Assembly: GCA_019009955.1 (NCBI GenBank)
Contig: CM032228.1
Span: forward strand, 254,350,001-254,414,000
Origin: Riptortus pedestris
Lineage: Eukaryota; Arthropoda; Insecta; Hemiptera; Alydidae
Length of the DNA stretch: 64,000 nt
Direction: 5' to 3'
The notes beneath the pieces are model-generated. The model was given only the letters and a program-made list of their open reading frames with translations, ran no database searches and was not told where the DNA came from. Position numbers and translations under genes: made by a program. Positions 31,324 through 44,009 of this stretch are shown piece by piece (positions within the stretch are counted from its first letter, which is position 1; each line of letters begins with the position of its first letter).

Positions 31324-32002
31324 TGGAGCCTTTGTCATTTTGAGCATGTAGAGCTAAATGGAAGACTTAAGCAAACTGGATTGTTGTTGGGAGTCATAAC
31401 TGAAGAAAAGGTTTAACAAACATTGCGTAGGGAGGTTCGTAGATATGTTGAGCGGTTAAGAGGATGTTAGCGTGGCGATGAAAGGTATTCTTGTTCTTTA
31501 AAAAAAATTCCCCAAACAGTCTGTGAAGGGGACAGCGATGCCCCGGTGTTTGGGTTTGTTGTCTGGTGGTCTTTGCGGGGTAATTAAACAGGACGAACAA
31601 AGAGCCCGGGCCTACCTGGGAGCGTGGTCAGCCCCTCCTAATGTTGTCACCACCTGATTTATTTACAGATTAACATACATAGGGAGGGCGAAGCCCCCTT
31701 TCGAAGCTCATATCCAGTTATCTGTGGAAAAGAAAAAAAAGCTGAATTTTAAGAGGATATCAACCTGCTCCGTGCCCCTATCGCCTAACGTTGATTTTAG
31801 GGCTTTTATCTTAGGGATTGTCTCCCCTTCCATTGTGGGCATTGTCTTCCTCTTTGTCTTCCTCTTCCCTTCCCCTACCGGATGTCCATTATCATCATAA
31901 CGCCCTTCTCACCGGCACTCATATCCCTTTCGCTGCCCGTCTTCTTCTTATGGCCGACGGTTGTCTTGTCCAGATGCCCGTAGAGACGAAGCTGCAATTG
32001 CT
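31324..32002. other. GC-richer unique DNA
   Basis: Two small frames (31394-31600 minus, 31818-32027 plus) resemble nothing known. The segment 31820-31880 is CT-rich. Confidence 0.35.
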
Positions 32003-32578
32003 AAAGAGTCTGTCACGCGGGTGCTGAATAAACTAAGCAGATTTCCCACGTGAAGTTTTACATTAGAGAAATTTCACGAGAGCCGAACAGTTACGGAAAC
32101 GGCTGAAATAGCTTTTGGGGGGAACTTACGATTAGGACCGAAATTAGCCGTCTCATCTCGTCCGTTATCCGCACGCACTTAATAAAAATGCAAATATCTC
32201 GGTGAATATTCAAGATATGTAGTAAATGCATATAACAATATTTATAGTACATTTTATTTGCAATAAGATTTATTCTATACACTTTTTCAATCCGACGTAT
32301 AGTAACGGAGATATTTTGAATTTTCAGAAACTCCTCTCTTATCCCCCCCCTACCACTAGGCCGATTTCAGCCATTAACGAACTTGATCTTTATTTTTACA
32401 TAAAACGTTTAAATACCAAGTTTGGTAACGATCAAGCAAAAATTGCGACAGCCAGAGCGTAAACAGACAAATATATATATATATAGTTCTGAACGGACCA
32501 CATTATCGTCATCTCCTGGGTAGGATCGATAGACATTTGAAAAAAAGTTTTGAAAAACGCGTCATGAGTATGACCTCA
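32003..32578 (-). repeat. PalHel copy, near complete, short type
   Basis: GTCTGTCACGCGGGTGCTGA and AACTAAGCAGATTTCCCACG open it. The modules GAGAGCCGAACAGTTACGG, the inverted-repeat boxes, poly-C and CAGCCATTAACGAACTTGAT follow. A short (TA)n lies at about 32471-32485 and the 5' segment ends at GTCATGAGTATGACCTCA without the palindrome. Confidence 0.85.
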
Positions 32579-32940
32579 CAACATAACACGTATAAGAAAA
32601 CATTTGTAGGTAATAAAATTTACAATAAGATTATTTTATACAATATTTTGATGTGACTTAATAATAAGGAAAATATATGGAATTTTTGGACTTTAAAACC
32701 CGCCCCTTCACACTGGTCTTATTCAGCCATTACCGAACTTGATCTATGGTTTAGCGTGGCACGCTTATATACCGAATTTAGTAACAATCAAATAAAAATT
32801 AGGCAAGTACTTATATATAATTTGGAACGGAAATCATTTTCGTCATCTACTAGGAATGATGGACGAACACTTGAGAAAATGTTCCAATTGTGTCATGAGT
32901 ATCTGAATAACTGAAATCCCGTAACAGGAATCCTCACTTT
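32579..32940 (-). repeat. PalHel core in tandem, diverged
   Basis: A second, more diverged core follows at once (ACAATAAGATTATTTTATAC, CAGCCATTACCGAACTTGAT, CATTTTCGTCATCTACTAGG) and ends with a decayed palindrome (GAAATCCCGTAACAGGAATC). The 3' hairpin of this unit is absent. Confidence 0.65.
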
Positions 32941-33302
32941 CCGAGCTGTGGCCAATTCGCCTCATTATGAGATTATATCTCCAAATCTCGCGATAAAAAT
33001 ATTAATAATAATAATGAAAATGGCTATAGGAGCTTGTTGTAGTCTTCAACTCAGTAGCTGCGGGGACAGTCAAGTTTAATAAACAATAAATAAAACGTTA
33101 TAATGTTTGTACAAACTAACAAGTAAATGATTACGTAATCATTATAAACAGTAAACAAGGAAATGGTAAACAATGCTCCTTCATTCAGGAAATAAGATTA
33201 GTAATCAATCAATCATTTACTATGTTCAGAAGGAATAAATAAATATTGGGAATGTTTATATAAAAAGTTAATAAACCGTTGTAACTTACCAGGAATCTTT
33301 TA
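32941..33302. other. AT-rich unique DNA before the satellite
   Basis: Nothing is recognised. The satellite starts sharply near 33303. Confidence 0.45.
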
Positions 33303-36300
33303 TTATATCCTCAATGACATAAGATCCCCAGCACCATTATATGCTGCAGGTATAGGGCTGAGGTAGTGGGATTGGTCGGCTGTAGAGTGGACTAGGCCTA
33401 GAATCTTCATCATCTGATAAATAGCGCCTTTCCATATCCTCAATGACATAAGATCCCCAGCACCATTATATGCTGTAGGTATAGGGCTGAGGTAGTGGGA
33501 TTGGTCGGCTGTAGAGTGGACTAGGCCTAGAATCTTCATCATCTGATAAATAGCGCCTTTCCATATCCTCAATGACATAAGATCCCCAGCACCATTATAT
33601 GCTGCAGGTATATGGCTGAGGTAGTGGGATTGGTCGGCTGTAGAGTGGACTAGGCCTAGAATCTTCATCATCTGATAAATAGCGCCTTTCCATATCCTCA
33701 ATGACATAAGATCCCCAGCACCATTATATGGGGGATGTGTGGGGGTTAGGTAGTGTGTTTCGTCGGCTGTAGAGTGGACTAGGCCTGGAGTCTTCATCAC
33801 CTGATAAATAGCGCCTTTCCATATCCTCAATACATAAGATCCCCAGCACCATTATATGCTGCAGGTATATGGCTGAGGTAGTGGGATTGGTCGGCTGTAG
33901 AGTGGACTAGGCCTAGAATCTTCATCATCTGATAAATAGCGCCTTTCCATATCCTCAATGACATAAGATCCCCAGCACCATTATATGCTGCAGGTATAGG
34001 GCTGAGGTAGTGGGATTGGTCGGCTGTAGAGTGGACTAGGCCTAGAATCTTCATCATCTGATAAATAGCGCCTTTCCATATCCTCAATGACATAAGATCC
34101 CCAGCACCATTATATGCTGTAGGTATAGGGCTGAGGTAGTGGGATTGGTCGGCTGTAGAGTGGACTAGGCCTAGAATCTTCATCATCTGATAAATAGCGC
34201 CTTTCCATATCCTCAATGACATAAGATCCCCAGCACCATTATATGCTGCAGGTATATGGCTGAGGTAGTGGGATTGGTCGGCTGTAGAGTGGACTAGGCC
34301 TAGAATCTTCATCATCTGATAAATAGCGCCTTTCCATATCCTCAATGACATAAGATCCCCAGCACCATTATATGCTGAAGGTATAGGGGAGAGGTAGTGG
34401 GATTGGTCGGCTGTAGAGTGGACTAGGCCTAGCATCTTCATCATCTGATATATTGCGCCTTTCCATATCCTAAATGTATAAAGCTGTCCAGAAGATTTAT
34501 ATGCTGCAGTTATAGGGCTGAGGTAGTGGGATTGGTCGGCTGTAGAGTGGACTAGGCCTAGAATCTTCATCATCTGATAAATAGCGCCTTTCCATATCCT
34601 CAATGACATAAGATCCCCAGCACCATTATATGCTGCAGGTATAGGGCTGAGGTAGTGGGATTGGTCGGCTGTAGAGTGGACTAGGCCTAGAATCTTCATC
34701 ATCTGATAAATAGCGCCTTTCCATATCCTCAATGACATAAGATCCCCAGCACCATTATATGCTGCAGGTATAGGGCTGAGGTAGTGGGATTGGTCGGCTG
34801 TAGAGTGGACTAGGCCTAGAATCTTCATCATCTGATAAATAGCGCCTTTCCATATCCTCAATGACATAAGATCCCCAGCACCATTATATGCTGCAGGTAT
34901 AGGGCTGAGGTAGTGGGATTGGTCGGCTGTAGAGTGGACTAGGCCTAGAATCTTCATCATCTGATAAATACCGCCTTTCCATATCCTCAATGACATAAGA
35001 TCCCCAGCACCATTATATGCTGCAGGTAATAGGGCTGAGGGTGTGGGATTGGTCGGCTGTAGAGTGGACTAGGCCTAGAATCTTCATCATCTGATAAATA
35101 GCGCCTTTCCATATCCTCAATGACGTAAGATCCCCAGCACCATTATATGCTGTAGGTATAGGGCTGAGGGTGTGGGATTGGTCGGCTGTAGAGTGGACTA
35201 GGCCTAGAATCTTCATCATCTGATAAATAGCGCCTTTCCATATCCTCAATGACATAAGATCCCCAGCACCATTATATGCTGCAGGTATAGGGCTGAGGTA
35301 GTGGGATTGGTCGGCTGTAGAGTGGACTAGGCCTAGAATCTTCATCATCTGATAAATAGCGCCTTTCCATATCCTCAATGACGTAAGATCCCCAGCACCA
35401 TTATATTCTGCAGGTATAGTGCTGAGGTAGTGGGATTGGTCGGCTGTAGAGTGGACTAGGCCTAGAATCTTCATAATCTGAAAATGAACTCCTTTCCATA
35501 TACACAATGACATAAGATCCCCAGCACCATTATATGCTGCAGGTAATAGGGCTGAGGTAGTGGGATTGGTCGGCTGTAGAGTGGACTAGGCCTAGAATCT
35601 TCATCATCTGATAAATAGCGCCTTTCCATATCCTCAATGACATAAGATCCCCAGCACCATTATATGCTGTAGGTATAGGGCTGAGGTAGTGGGATTGGTC
35701 GGCTGTAGAGTGGACTAGGCCTAGAATCTTCATCATCTGATAAATAGCGCCTTTCCATATCCTCAATGACATAAGATCCCCAGCACCATTATATGCTGTA
35801 GGTATAGGGCTGAGGTAGTGGGATTGGTCGGCTGTAGAGTGGACTAGGCCTAGAATCTTCATCATCTGATAAATAGCGCCTTTCCATATCCTCAATGACA
35901 TAAGATCCCCAGCACCATTATATGCTGTAGGTATAGGGCTGAGGGTGTGGGATTGGTCGGCTGTAGAGTGGACTAGGCCTAGAATCTTCATCATCTGATA
36001 AATAGCGCCTTTCCATATCCTCAATGACATAAGATCCCCAGCACCATTATATGCTGTAGGTATAGGGCTGAGGTAGTGGGATTGGTCGGCTGTAGAGTGG
36101 ACTAGGCCTAGAATCTTCATCATCTGATAAATAGCGCCTTTCCATATCCTCAATGACATAAGATCCCCAGCACCATTATATGCTGCAGGTATAGGGCTGA
36201 GGGTAGTGGGATTGGTCGGCTGTAGAGTGGACTAGGCCTAGAATCTTCATCATCTGATAAATAGCGCCTTTCCATATCCTCAATGACATAAGATCCCCAG

Positions 36301-39300
36301 CACCATTATATGCTGCAGGTATAGGGCTGAGGGTGTGGGATTGGTCGGCTGTAGAGTGGACTAGGCCTAGAATCTTCATCATCTGATAAATAGCGCCTTT
36401 CCATATCCTCAATGACATAAGATCCCCAGCACCATTATATGCTGTAGGTATAGGGCTGAGGGTGTGGGATTGGTCGGCTGTAGAGTGGACTAGGCCTAGA
36501 ATCTTCATCATCTGATAAATAGCGCCTTTCCATATCCTCAATGACATAAGATCCCCAGCACCATTATATGCTGCAGGTATAGGGCTGAGGTAGTGGGATT
36601 GGTCGGCTGTAGAGTGGACTAGGCCTAGAATCTTCATCACCTGATAAATAGCGCCTTTCCATATCCTCAATGACATAAGATCCCCAGCACCATTATATGC
36701 TGCAGGTATATGGCTGAGGTAGTGGGATTGGTCGGCTGTAGAGTGGACTAGGCCTAGAATCTTCATCATCTGATAAATAGCGCCTTTCCATATCCTCAAT
36801 GACATAAGATCCCCAGCACCATTATATGCTGCAGGTATAGGGCTGAGGTAGTGGGATTGGTCGGCTGTAGAGTGGACTAGGCCTAGAATCTTCATCATCT
36901 GATAAATAGCGCCTTTCCATATCCTCAATGACATAAGATCCCCAGCACCATTATATGCTGCAGGTATAGGGCTGAGGTAGTGGGATTGGTCGGCTGTAGA
37001 GTGGACTAGGCCTAGAATCTTCATCATCTGATAAATACCGCCTTTCCATATCCTCACTGACATAAGATCCCCAGCACCATTATATGCTGCAGGTATAGGG
37101 CTGAGGTAGTGGGATTGGTCGGCTGTAGAGTGGACTAGGCCTAGAATCTTCATCATCTGATAAATAGCGCCTTTCCATATCCTCAATGACATAAGATCCC
37201 CAGCACCATTATATGCTGCAGGTATAGGGCTGAGGTAGTGGGATTGGTCGGCTGTAGAGTGGACTAGGCCTAGAATCTTCATCATCTGATAAATAGCGCC
37301 TTTCCATATCCTCAATGACATAAGATCCCCAGCACCATTATATGCTGCAGGTATAGGGCTGAGGTAGTGGGATTGGTCGGCTGTAGAGTGGACTAGGCCT
37401 AGACTCTTCATCATCTGATAAATAGCGCCTTTCCATATCCTCAATGACATAAGATCCCCAGCACCATTATATGCTGCAGGTATAGGGCTGAGGTAGTGGG
37501 ATTGGTCGGCTGTAGAGTGGACTAGGCCTAGAATCTTCATCATCTGATAAATAGCGCCTTTCCATATCCTCAATGACATAAGATCCCCAGCACCATTATA
37601 TGCTGCAGGTATAGGGCAGAGGTAGTGGGATTGGTCGGCTGTAGAGTGGACTAGGCCTAGAATCTTCATCATCTGATAAATAGCGCCTTTCCATATCCTC
37701 AATGACATAAGATCCCCAGCACCATTATATGCTGCAGGTATAGGGCTGAGGTAGTGGGATTGGTCGGCTGTAGAGTGGACTAGGCCTAGAATCTTCATCA
37801 ACTGATAAATAGCGCCTTTCCATATCCTCAATGACATAAGATCCCCAGCACCATTATATGCTGCAGGTATAGGGCTGAGGTAGTGGGATTGGTCGGCTGT
37901 AGAGTGGACTAGGCCTAGAATCTTCATCATCTGATAAATAGCGCCTTTCCATATCCTCAATGACGTATTATCCCCTTTACCAGTATACGCTGTAGGGATA
38001 TGGCTGAGGTAGTGGGATTGGTCGGCTGTAGAGTGGACTAGGCCTAGAATCTTCATCATCTGATAAATAGCGCCTTTCCATATCCTCAATGACAGAAGAT
38101 CCCCCGCACCATTATATGCTGCAGGTATAGGGCTGAGGTAGTGGGATTGGTCGGCTGTAGAGTGGACTAGGCCTAGAATCTTCATCATCTGATAAATAGC
38201 GCCTTTCCATATCCTCAATGACGTAAGATCCCCAGCACCATTATATGCTGCAGGTATAGGGCTGAGGTAGTGGGATTGGTCGGCTGTAGAGTGGACTAGG
38301 CCTAGAATCTTCATCATCTGATAAATACCGCCTTTCCATATCCTCAATGACATAAGATCCCCAGCACCATTATATGCTGCAGGTATAGGGCTGAGGTAGT
38401 GGGATTGGTCGGCTGTAGAGTGGACTAGGCCTAGAATCTTCATCATCTGATAAATACCGCCTTTCCATATCCTCAATGACATAAGATCCCCAGCACCATT
38501 ATATGCTGCAGGTATAGGGCTGAGGTAGTGGGATTGGTCGGCTGTAGAGTGGACTAGGCTGCAGGTATAGGGCTGAGGTAGTGGGATTGGTCGGCTGTAG
38601 AGTGGACTAGGCCTAGAATCTTCATCATCTGATAAATACCGCCTTTCCATATCCTCGGTCGGCTGTAGAGTGGACTAGGCCTAGAATCTTCATCATCTGA
38701 TAAATAGCGCCTTTCCATATCCTCAATGACATAAGATCCCCAGCACCATTATATGCTGCAGGTATAGGGCTGAGGTAGTGGGATTGGTCGGCTGTAGAGT
38801 GGACTAGGCCTAGAATCTTCATCATCTGATAAATACCGCCTTTCCATATCCTCAATGACATAAGATCCCGAGCACCATTATATGCTGCAGGTATAGGGCT
38901 GAGGTAGTGGGATTGGTCGGCTGTAGAGTGGACTAGGCCTAGAATCTTCATCATCTGATAAATAGCGCCTTTCCATATCCTCAATGACATAAGATCCCCA
39001 GTACCATTATATGCTGCAGGTATAGGGCTGAGGTAGTGGGATTGGTCGGCTGTAGAGTGGACTAGGCCTAGAATCTTCATCATCTGATAAATAGCGCCTT
39101 TCCATATCCTCAATGACATAAGATCCCCAGCACCATTATATGCTGCAGGTATAGGGCTGAGGTAGTGGGATTGGTCGGCTGTAGAGTGGACTAGGCCTAG
39201 ACTCTTCATCATCTGATAAATAGCGCCTTTCCATATCCTCAATGACATAAGATCCCTAGCACCATTATATGCTGCAGGTATAGGGCTGAGGTAGTGGGAT

Positions 39301-39750
39301 TGGTCGGCTGTAGAGTGGACTAGGCCTAGACTCTTCATCATCTGATAAATAGCGCCTTTCCATATCCTCAATGACATAAGATCCCCAGCACCATTATATG
39401 CTGTAGGTATAGGGCTGAGGTAGTGGGATTGGTCGGCTGTAGAGTGGACTAGGCCTAGAATCTTCATCATCTGATAAATAGCGCCTTTCCATATCCTCAA
39501 TGACATAAGATCCCCAGCACCATTATATGCTGCAGGTATAGGGCTGAGGTAGTGGGATTGGTCGGCTGTAGAGTGGACTAGGCCTAGAATCTTCATCATC
39601 TGATAAATAGCGCCTTTCCATATCCTCAATGACATAAGATCCCCAGCACCATTATATGCTGTAGGTATAGGGCTGAGGTAGTGGGATTGGTCGGCTGTCT
39701 AGAAGGCCTAGAATCTTCATCATCTGATAAATACCCCCTTTCCACATCCT
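33303..39750 (-). repeat. 129-bp satellite array, about 50 units, with open minus-strand frame
   Basis: TCCATATCCT recurs every 129 bases (for example 33431 and 33560). Because 129 is 3 x 43, one minus-strand frame stays open across units. The 43-residue peptide includes SLRIWKGAIYQMMKILGLVH, STADQSHYLSPIP and AAYNGAGDL. The stop-free runs are 33303-33830, 33827-34996, 35013-35513, 35530-36159, 36176-38650 and 38625-39635, broken by one- or two-base indels and by two truncated units near 38558 and 38656. No signal peptide, known domain or flanking exon signal is visible. I read this as homogenised satellite DNA with an incidental frame, although a repetitive protein cannot be excluded. Confidence 0.93.
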
Positions 39751-40439
39751 TGCTTTGCTTTTTCTATCGTTCATTCTGCTCATATCCAAATAATGGTAAC
39801 CCTCTGAAGAGGTATCCTTGTGTGTGAGTGGAGCCATAACCTTATGTCAACAGTGGTAGGTTATCTATAGTCACTGTTTCCCAATCCCGCCCATTTCCCG
39901 TGTCCCTGCTCCTATATCGTTCCTGGCTTCTGGCCTACTAGATAGACACCCAAATAGATCAATGCCCCCAACACATAACACACTTTCGGATTATTTTGGT
40001 ATAGCCGTTTTATAGGGAATCTTAATATCTCTTTATATATTTTCCTTCGGCCTACTTTCTTCGGACGTTCGTCCTTTAGCTGGGGATTAGTTATAGACAT
40101 AAATACACGAGTAGATAGAAACCAAAACAAAACTCATTTTCTCCATTTCTGAGGTTCCTATGTAACGATTGGTTCAAACTACTTCTCATGACTTGATATG
40201 TAATAACAAAGTAATTGAATAATTGGGAGAAAAATTACAAATAATAGGGATAACGATTACAAAAAAAAATATAGACATTTATCTATCCACAATGTTCTTC
40301 TGTCCGATACATAAGAATGGAAATATTTAAATATCATATGTTTATGATTATGAATGAACCACCATCGATGAGTTTTGATTTACTTGAACAAGTGAGTTAT
40401 TAGACCTAATATCCCCCTTGCATCAATTAAGTAAATCTA
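39751..40439. other. Unique DNA after the satellite
   Basis: The satellite fades through a diverged last unit into unique sequence. Its minus-strand frame extends to about 39837 with a non-repetitive beginning containing KDTSSEGYHYLDMSRMNDRK. No gene is recognised further on. Confidence 0.4.
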
Positions 40440-40536
40440 ATTTTAGCAGATTTCCTTTCAGAGAAATCAATTATCGAGGTCCTAATTATGACCCGATTTT
40501 CAAAAATGTTCCTCAAGCGTCCATCGATCCTAAACG

Positions 40537-40599
<63 letters not shown>

Positions 40600-40955
40600 T
40601 GTCATCGCTCTAGCGGTCGCAATTTTTGTCTGATCGTTAACAGTTAAATTCGGACCTGTTTTATAGGGGGTTTACAGGGGGAGAATTCTGAAAATTCTAA
40701 ATATCTCCTTTGCTATGCGTCGGCTCGAAAATGTGTATAGAACCAATCTTATTACAAATATAATGTTGTCATATAACGCACATGTTTTCTCTACATTGAG
40801 TATGAACCGAGATTTGTCCATATTATAGTTGTATTCCCATATAGTATTCCCCCATTCCTACTCATACTAACAATAAGCTGTTATATCATGATCACTTCAC
40901 TCCAAGATTTAGTGGCTTTTATTTGAAGCCATTGGAAGGGAGCTAAGAGGAGCCG

Positions 40956-41017
<62 letters not shown>

Positions 41018-41865
41018 CAGGCAGATGGAGCAGGAGTGGGGGTTGTAAGGGAGGCCTAAAATTAAAAATAGCGATATTACGTTTCCTATTGGTTTTTCGG
41101 CAAATATGCACAGGATAAAAGTTGTTTATTTTGTTATTTAGAGTAACTTTTGAAATATTTACTTTTGTCGTATAACAAAGTATAAACGGGATATAGTAAA
41201 GCAGCTTCTGTTTTAAACATAATATTATTAAATTTAATATCCTCATCGCTTGAAATATCACGCAGGCCAACGTCTGTCGGGTCCGCTAGTTTACTATAAA
41301 TATTTTTCTGTATAGTGAGTATTAACTGAGATATTTGGATTTTTTTATTTATTTTTCCGCTTTCTTACAAGTGTCGAATTAATAATAAGCTTTTATATCA
41401 TGAACCACTTCATTCCAAGGTTAAATACCAATTTTTTTTTTCAATAGCTCTACTATACGAGATACTAAGAAATAAGTTCTGTCGACCCCCCCCCCTCCTT
41501 CTTTTGTTCCTGGATTACTAAAATCTGAGTGGTTGAGATAGAGATTATTCTGATTCATTTCAAATTACTCCACTGGCTATAGTAAACAGTTTTCAATTAA
41601 ATTAATATGTTATATTCAGATATATTTCATTAACTGTTCATCTTTCCGGTTAGAGGTTGGTATGCTTGTTTATTTTTACATTTCAGACGCTTCCCGTCCG
41701 GAAATTATTAAAATTTACTGAAAGATTTCTTATTACCTTTTGTATTTATTCACTTAATATTCACGGTGGTGTAGTGTTTCCAGTATTTAGATTTATTTAT
41801 TGTTAAACTTCAGGTGGGAAATCTGCATATTTTACGCAGCCCCTGCGTGAGGAGCTTTTGTTCAT
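40440..41865 (+). repeat. PalHel copy, long type, with RTE-like insert
   Basis: TTTTAGCAGATTTCCTTTCA opens it. The 5' segment, (TA)n at about 40539-40596, CGCTCTAGCGGTCGCAA, poly-G and a long-type module follow. After a foreign insert (40960-41292) it resumes with GTATTAACTGAGATATTTGG and continues to GGGAAATCTGCATATTTTAC and the hairpin GCAGCCCCTGCGTGA. Two long-type 3' modules appear, so a tandem fusion is possible. Confidence 0.75.
40960..41292 (-). mobile_element. RTE-like fragment, reverse orientation
   Basis: After a (TA)n tract (40962-41014), GGAGTGGGGGTTGTAAGGGA and ACGTTTCCTATTGGTTTTTC match the 298-bp repeat units of the elements at 24829 and 26453, read in reverse. Its outer end in its own orientation reads ACTAGCGGACCCGACAGACG, which differs from their CCCGGCTTCGCCC start, so it is a related subfamily. 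Confidence 0.7.
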
Positions 41866-43056
41866 TATGAACATATCTAAAAATTATGTTATCTGATATT
41901 TTTTGATTCGATATATCGATTTTTTTTTATTCGAAGATATAGTAATATTCGGTATACTTGAATAGAAGAATTAGGAAGTCCAGTGGTGCCAAACTCTTAG
42001 AAGTCAGCAAGTTATTCAATATTTATAGTTATTTATATTTCTGGACGTCAAATTCATTGGGTAATTGAATTAAATAAATTTTGATGGGAATGTTAGGGTG
42101 TTTATATCGAATATGCCTTATTTAGTTGTTAGTATTTTCATGTGTGATGTTTCTTGTGCACAGCTGTGTTGAACGGGTACGAAAACTACCTGTAAAATAC
42201 TGTTGTGTCCGAAACTATCACCTGATGCTTCGGGTAGATTTAAGACCTTCTTCGTTCACTCCAACTTTAGTCTGGGCATCGAATTACCTCTCCCCTCCCT
42301 GGGGATACATAATACATTATCAGCTGGGAGTTTAATATACGGTTCTGCCATTTCCCCGTGCCATCTTTCCCAGCCTCTCCCCGTTTGAAAAATATCCTGC
42401 TCCCAATAACTCACGCACAAAAGAGGTTATTTCGGGATAATATGCTCGCTGAATTTAGAAATCAGGTCTAGAGGTTTCACACTTGATGCAATCGGACCGT
42501 GCGGAAACGGGGTTAGCCACACCCCTCTACAACCTTCAGCACTGCCGCTCTTCTTAGGATATCTCGAATGGACTCTTGCTTATTATATTAACAATATAAA
42601 ATATTATTATATTTTGCAGTTTATATAGTGTTAACATACTTAATTACAGCCTCAAAGGATGCCACTTGCAATACTGTGAAAGGTTACAATTAAAAATATG
42701 TAGTTTGCGACCAACATCACCTGTAGACACATCATGGTTTTCGTTGTATTTAGTTGCTAAGGAACTGTTAACGTCCAACAGGAAGTCCTGTCTATACTAG
42801 TGACATGGATAGAAATAGGAAAGGCTGAAGACTCTAAAAAATTAATCAGTATAAGAATCTCTGATTAATGCAGACAAAATTGGTTAAATCCAATTTTGAT
42901 ATTGATGCATGTCAATTCTCCTTTAAACCTCCGATCCTCTTAGGCTGGTTTCGGAAGCTAACAACTTGATGTTGAGAACGAAATGAGACTTTTTCGTACA
43001 TCAGAGCAGTGTGCTGTCCATGGCTTGCACAGACCAGGTTCACTTCATCTAAACCA
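41866..43056. other. Unique DNA, nothing recognised
   Basis: Overlapping small frames at 42126-42388 in slightly GC-richer sequence resemble no family. No RNA gene is seen. Confidence 0.4.
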
Positions 43057-43475
43057 GGTATGGGCAACCTTTGACATGTTGCAGGCCGAACTTTGCTGTT
43101 TAAATGCGCTCGCGGGCCGCTTTTAAAAGTAGTTCATAATTTTTAACCATAGATATAAGAAATAAAATTATAACGACAATGTATATATAATATAATTTAT
43201 TAAAATAACAAAATGAAATAAATAGGTACAACATTATAATTAAATCGTAAAATTCGGAATTATTACAAACAACGAAAGTTAAATAGCGACACCGAAATCA
43301 ATGAGCTTGAATTTGGGAAACTAATCCATCGATGTTTGGATTAATTCCACTGATACAAAGACGAAAAGAGTTTTCCAAATTATCGTCAGTCAGCCTTGTA
43401 CGATGTTTTGATTTATTAACTTTCATCATTGAAAAGAACTGTTGGCATTTATAAGTACTGCCAAACGCACAAATC
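43057..43475 (-). mobile_element. hAT transposon 3' end
   Basis: The terminal sequence CCAGGTATGGGCAACCTTTG at 43057, followed by GCAGGCCGAACTTTGCTG and CGCGGGCCGC, is the usual form of a hAT terminal region. It lies about 240 bases beyond the transposase stop codon. The opposite terminus was not found, so only the 3' end remains. Confidence 0.8.
43298..43468 (-). pseudogene. hAT transposase C-terminal fragment
   Basis: The minus-strand frame reads FGSTYKCQQFFSMMK, then NKSKHRTRLTDDNLENSFRL and ends after NIDGLVSQIQAH at a stop. This is the C-terminal hAT dimerisation region (family pattern FGSTY-C-Q-FS-MK-NKS--R--LTD--L----R). Only 56 residues remain of a protein normally over 500 residues. 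Two in-frame stops lie just upstream (within about 20 codons), with no catalytic D-D-E part visible, so it cannot encode an active transposase. It stands next to its own terminal repeat, which fixes its orientation. Confidence 0.85.
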
Positions 43476-44009
43476 TCTCCTCATCTTCCTCATTTGGAGT
43501 ACGTAGTGTAGTATTTCTGTTTAATTGGGTTTTTCAAAATACTCTGGATTAAGTGGTATGCTAGAAGTTCTATTCCAATGATTGTAATTAGTATTGTTCT
43601 TTAATGGAAGTATTAGAAATGTAGTTGAGTTTTTTGAATATTCACCAGAGATTTACTTGAATATATACGAGTACCTCCTAGATGTTGTCAATAGCCAAAG
43701 CTGTGGAGCACCATCGAAAACGAAGTGCTTATAGTAAAAAATGTATAGAATCCAAAGTAGCAGCTGTAAGCATGGCCTAAAAGACAGCGAGATTTCACCT
43801 GTGCCAGAAGGGGAGATATATGCATGATTCTAGCCTTGGCTAATTGTGAGTTGAGCAGGCTAGTGTTTATGTGGTGTAGTGTAGTTGTGGGAATGAGGTG
43901 TTGCTGATATAACTGATGTGCTTCCAGATCTAGGTCTCTAGGTGCCTCGCCACTTTCTTCCCCTTTCCTTCTTATTCCCGCTTACCCATCCCACTTCTAC
44001 AAAAGGGGA
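43476..44009. other. Unique DNA upstream of the hAT remnant
   Basis: It could hold more decayed hAT sequence on the minus strand, but I could not align any transposase motif. CT-rich sequence begins near 43930. Confidence 0.35.

Noticed and set aside
36176..38650. A single-exon gene for a large repetitive protein
   Set aside because: The frame is a by-product of a 129-bp unit whose length is divisible by three. Indels shift it several times in the array, it begins inside the array, and no promoter, splice or polyadenylation context was recognised. It is kept as satellite, with the coding option noted.
33303..39750. CRISPR-like or other prokaryotic direct-repeat array
   Set aside because: The repeats adjoin without spacers, the unit is 129 bp, and the surroundings are eukaryotic transposons.
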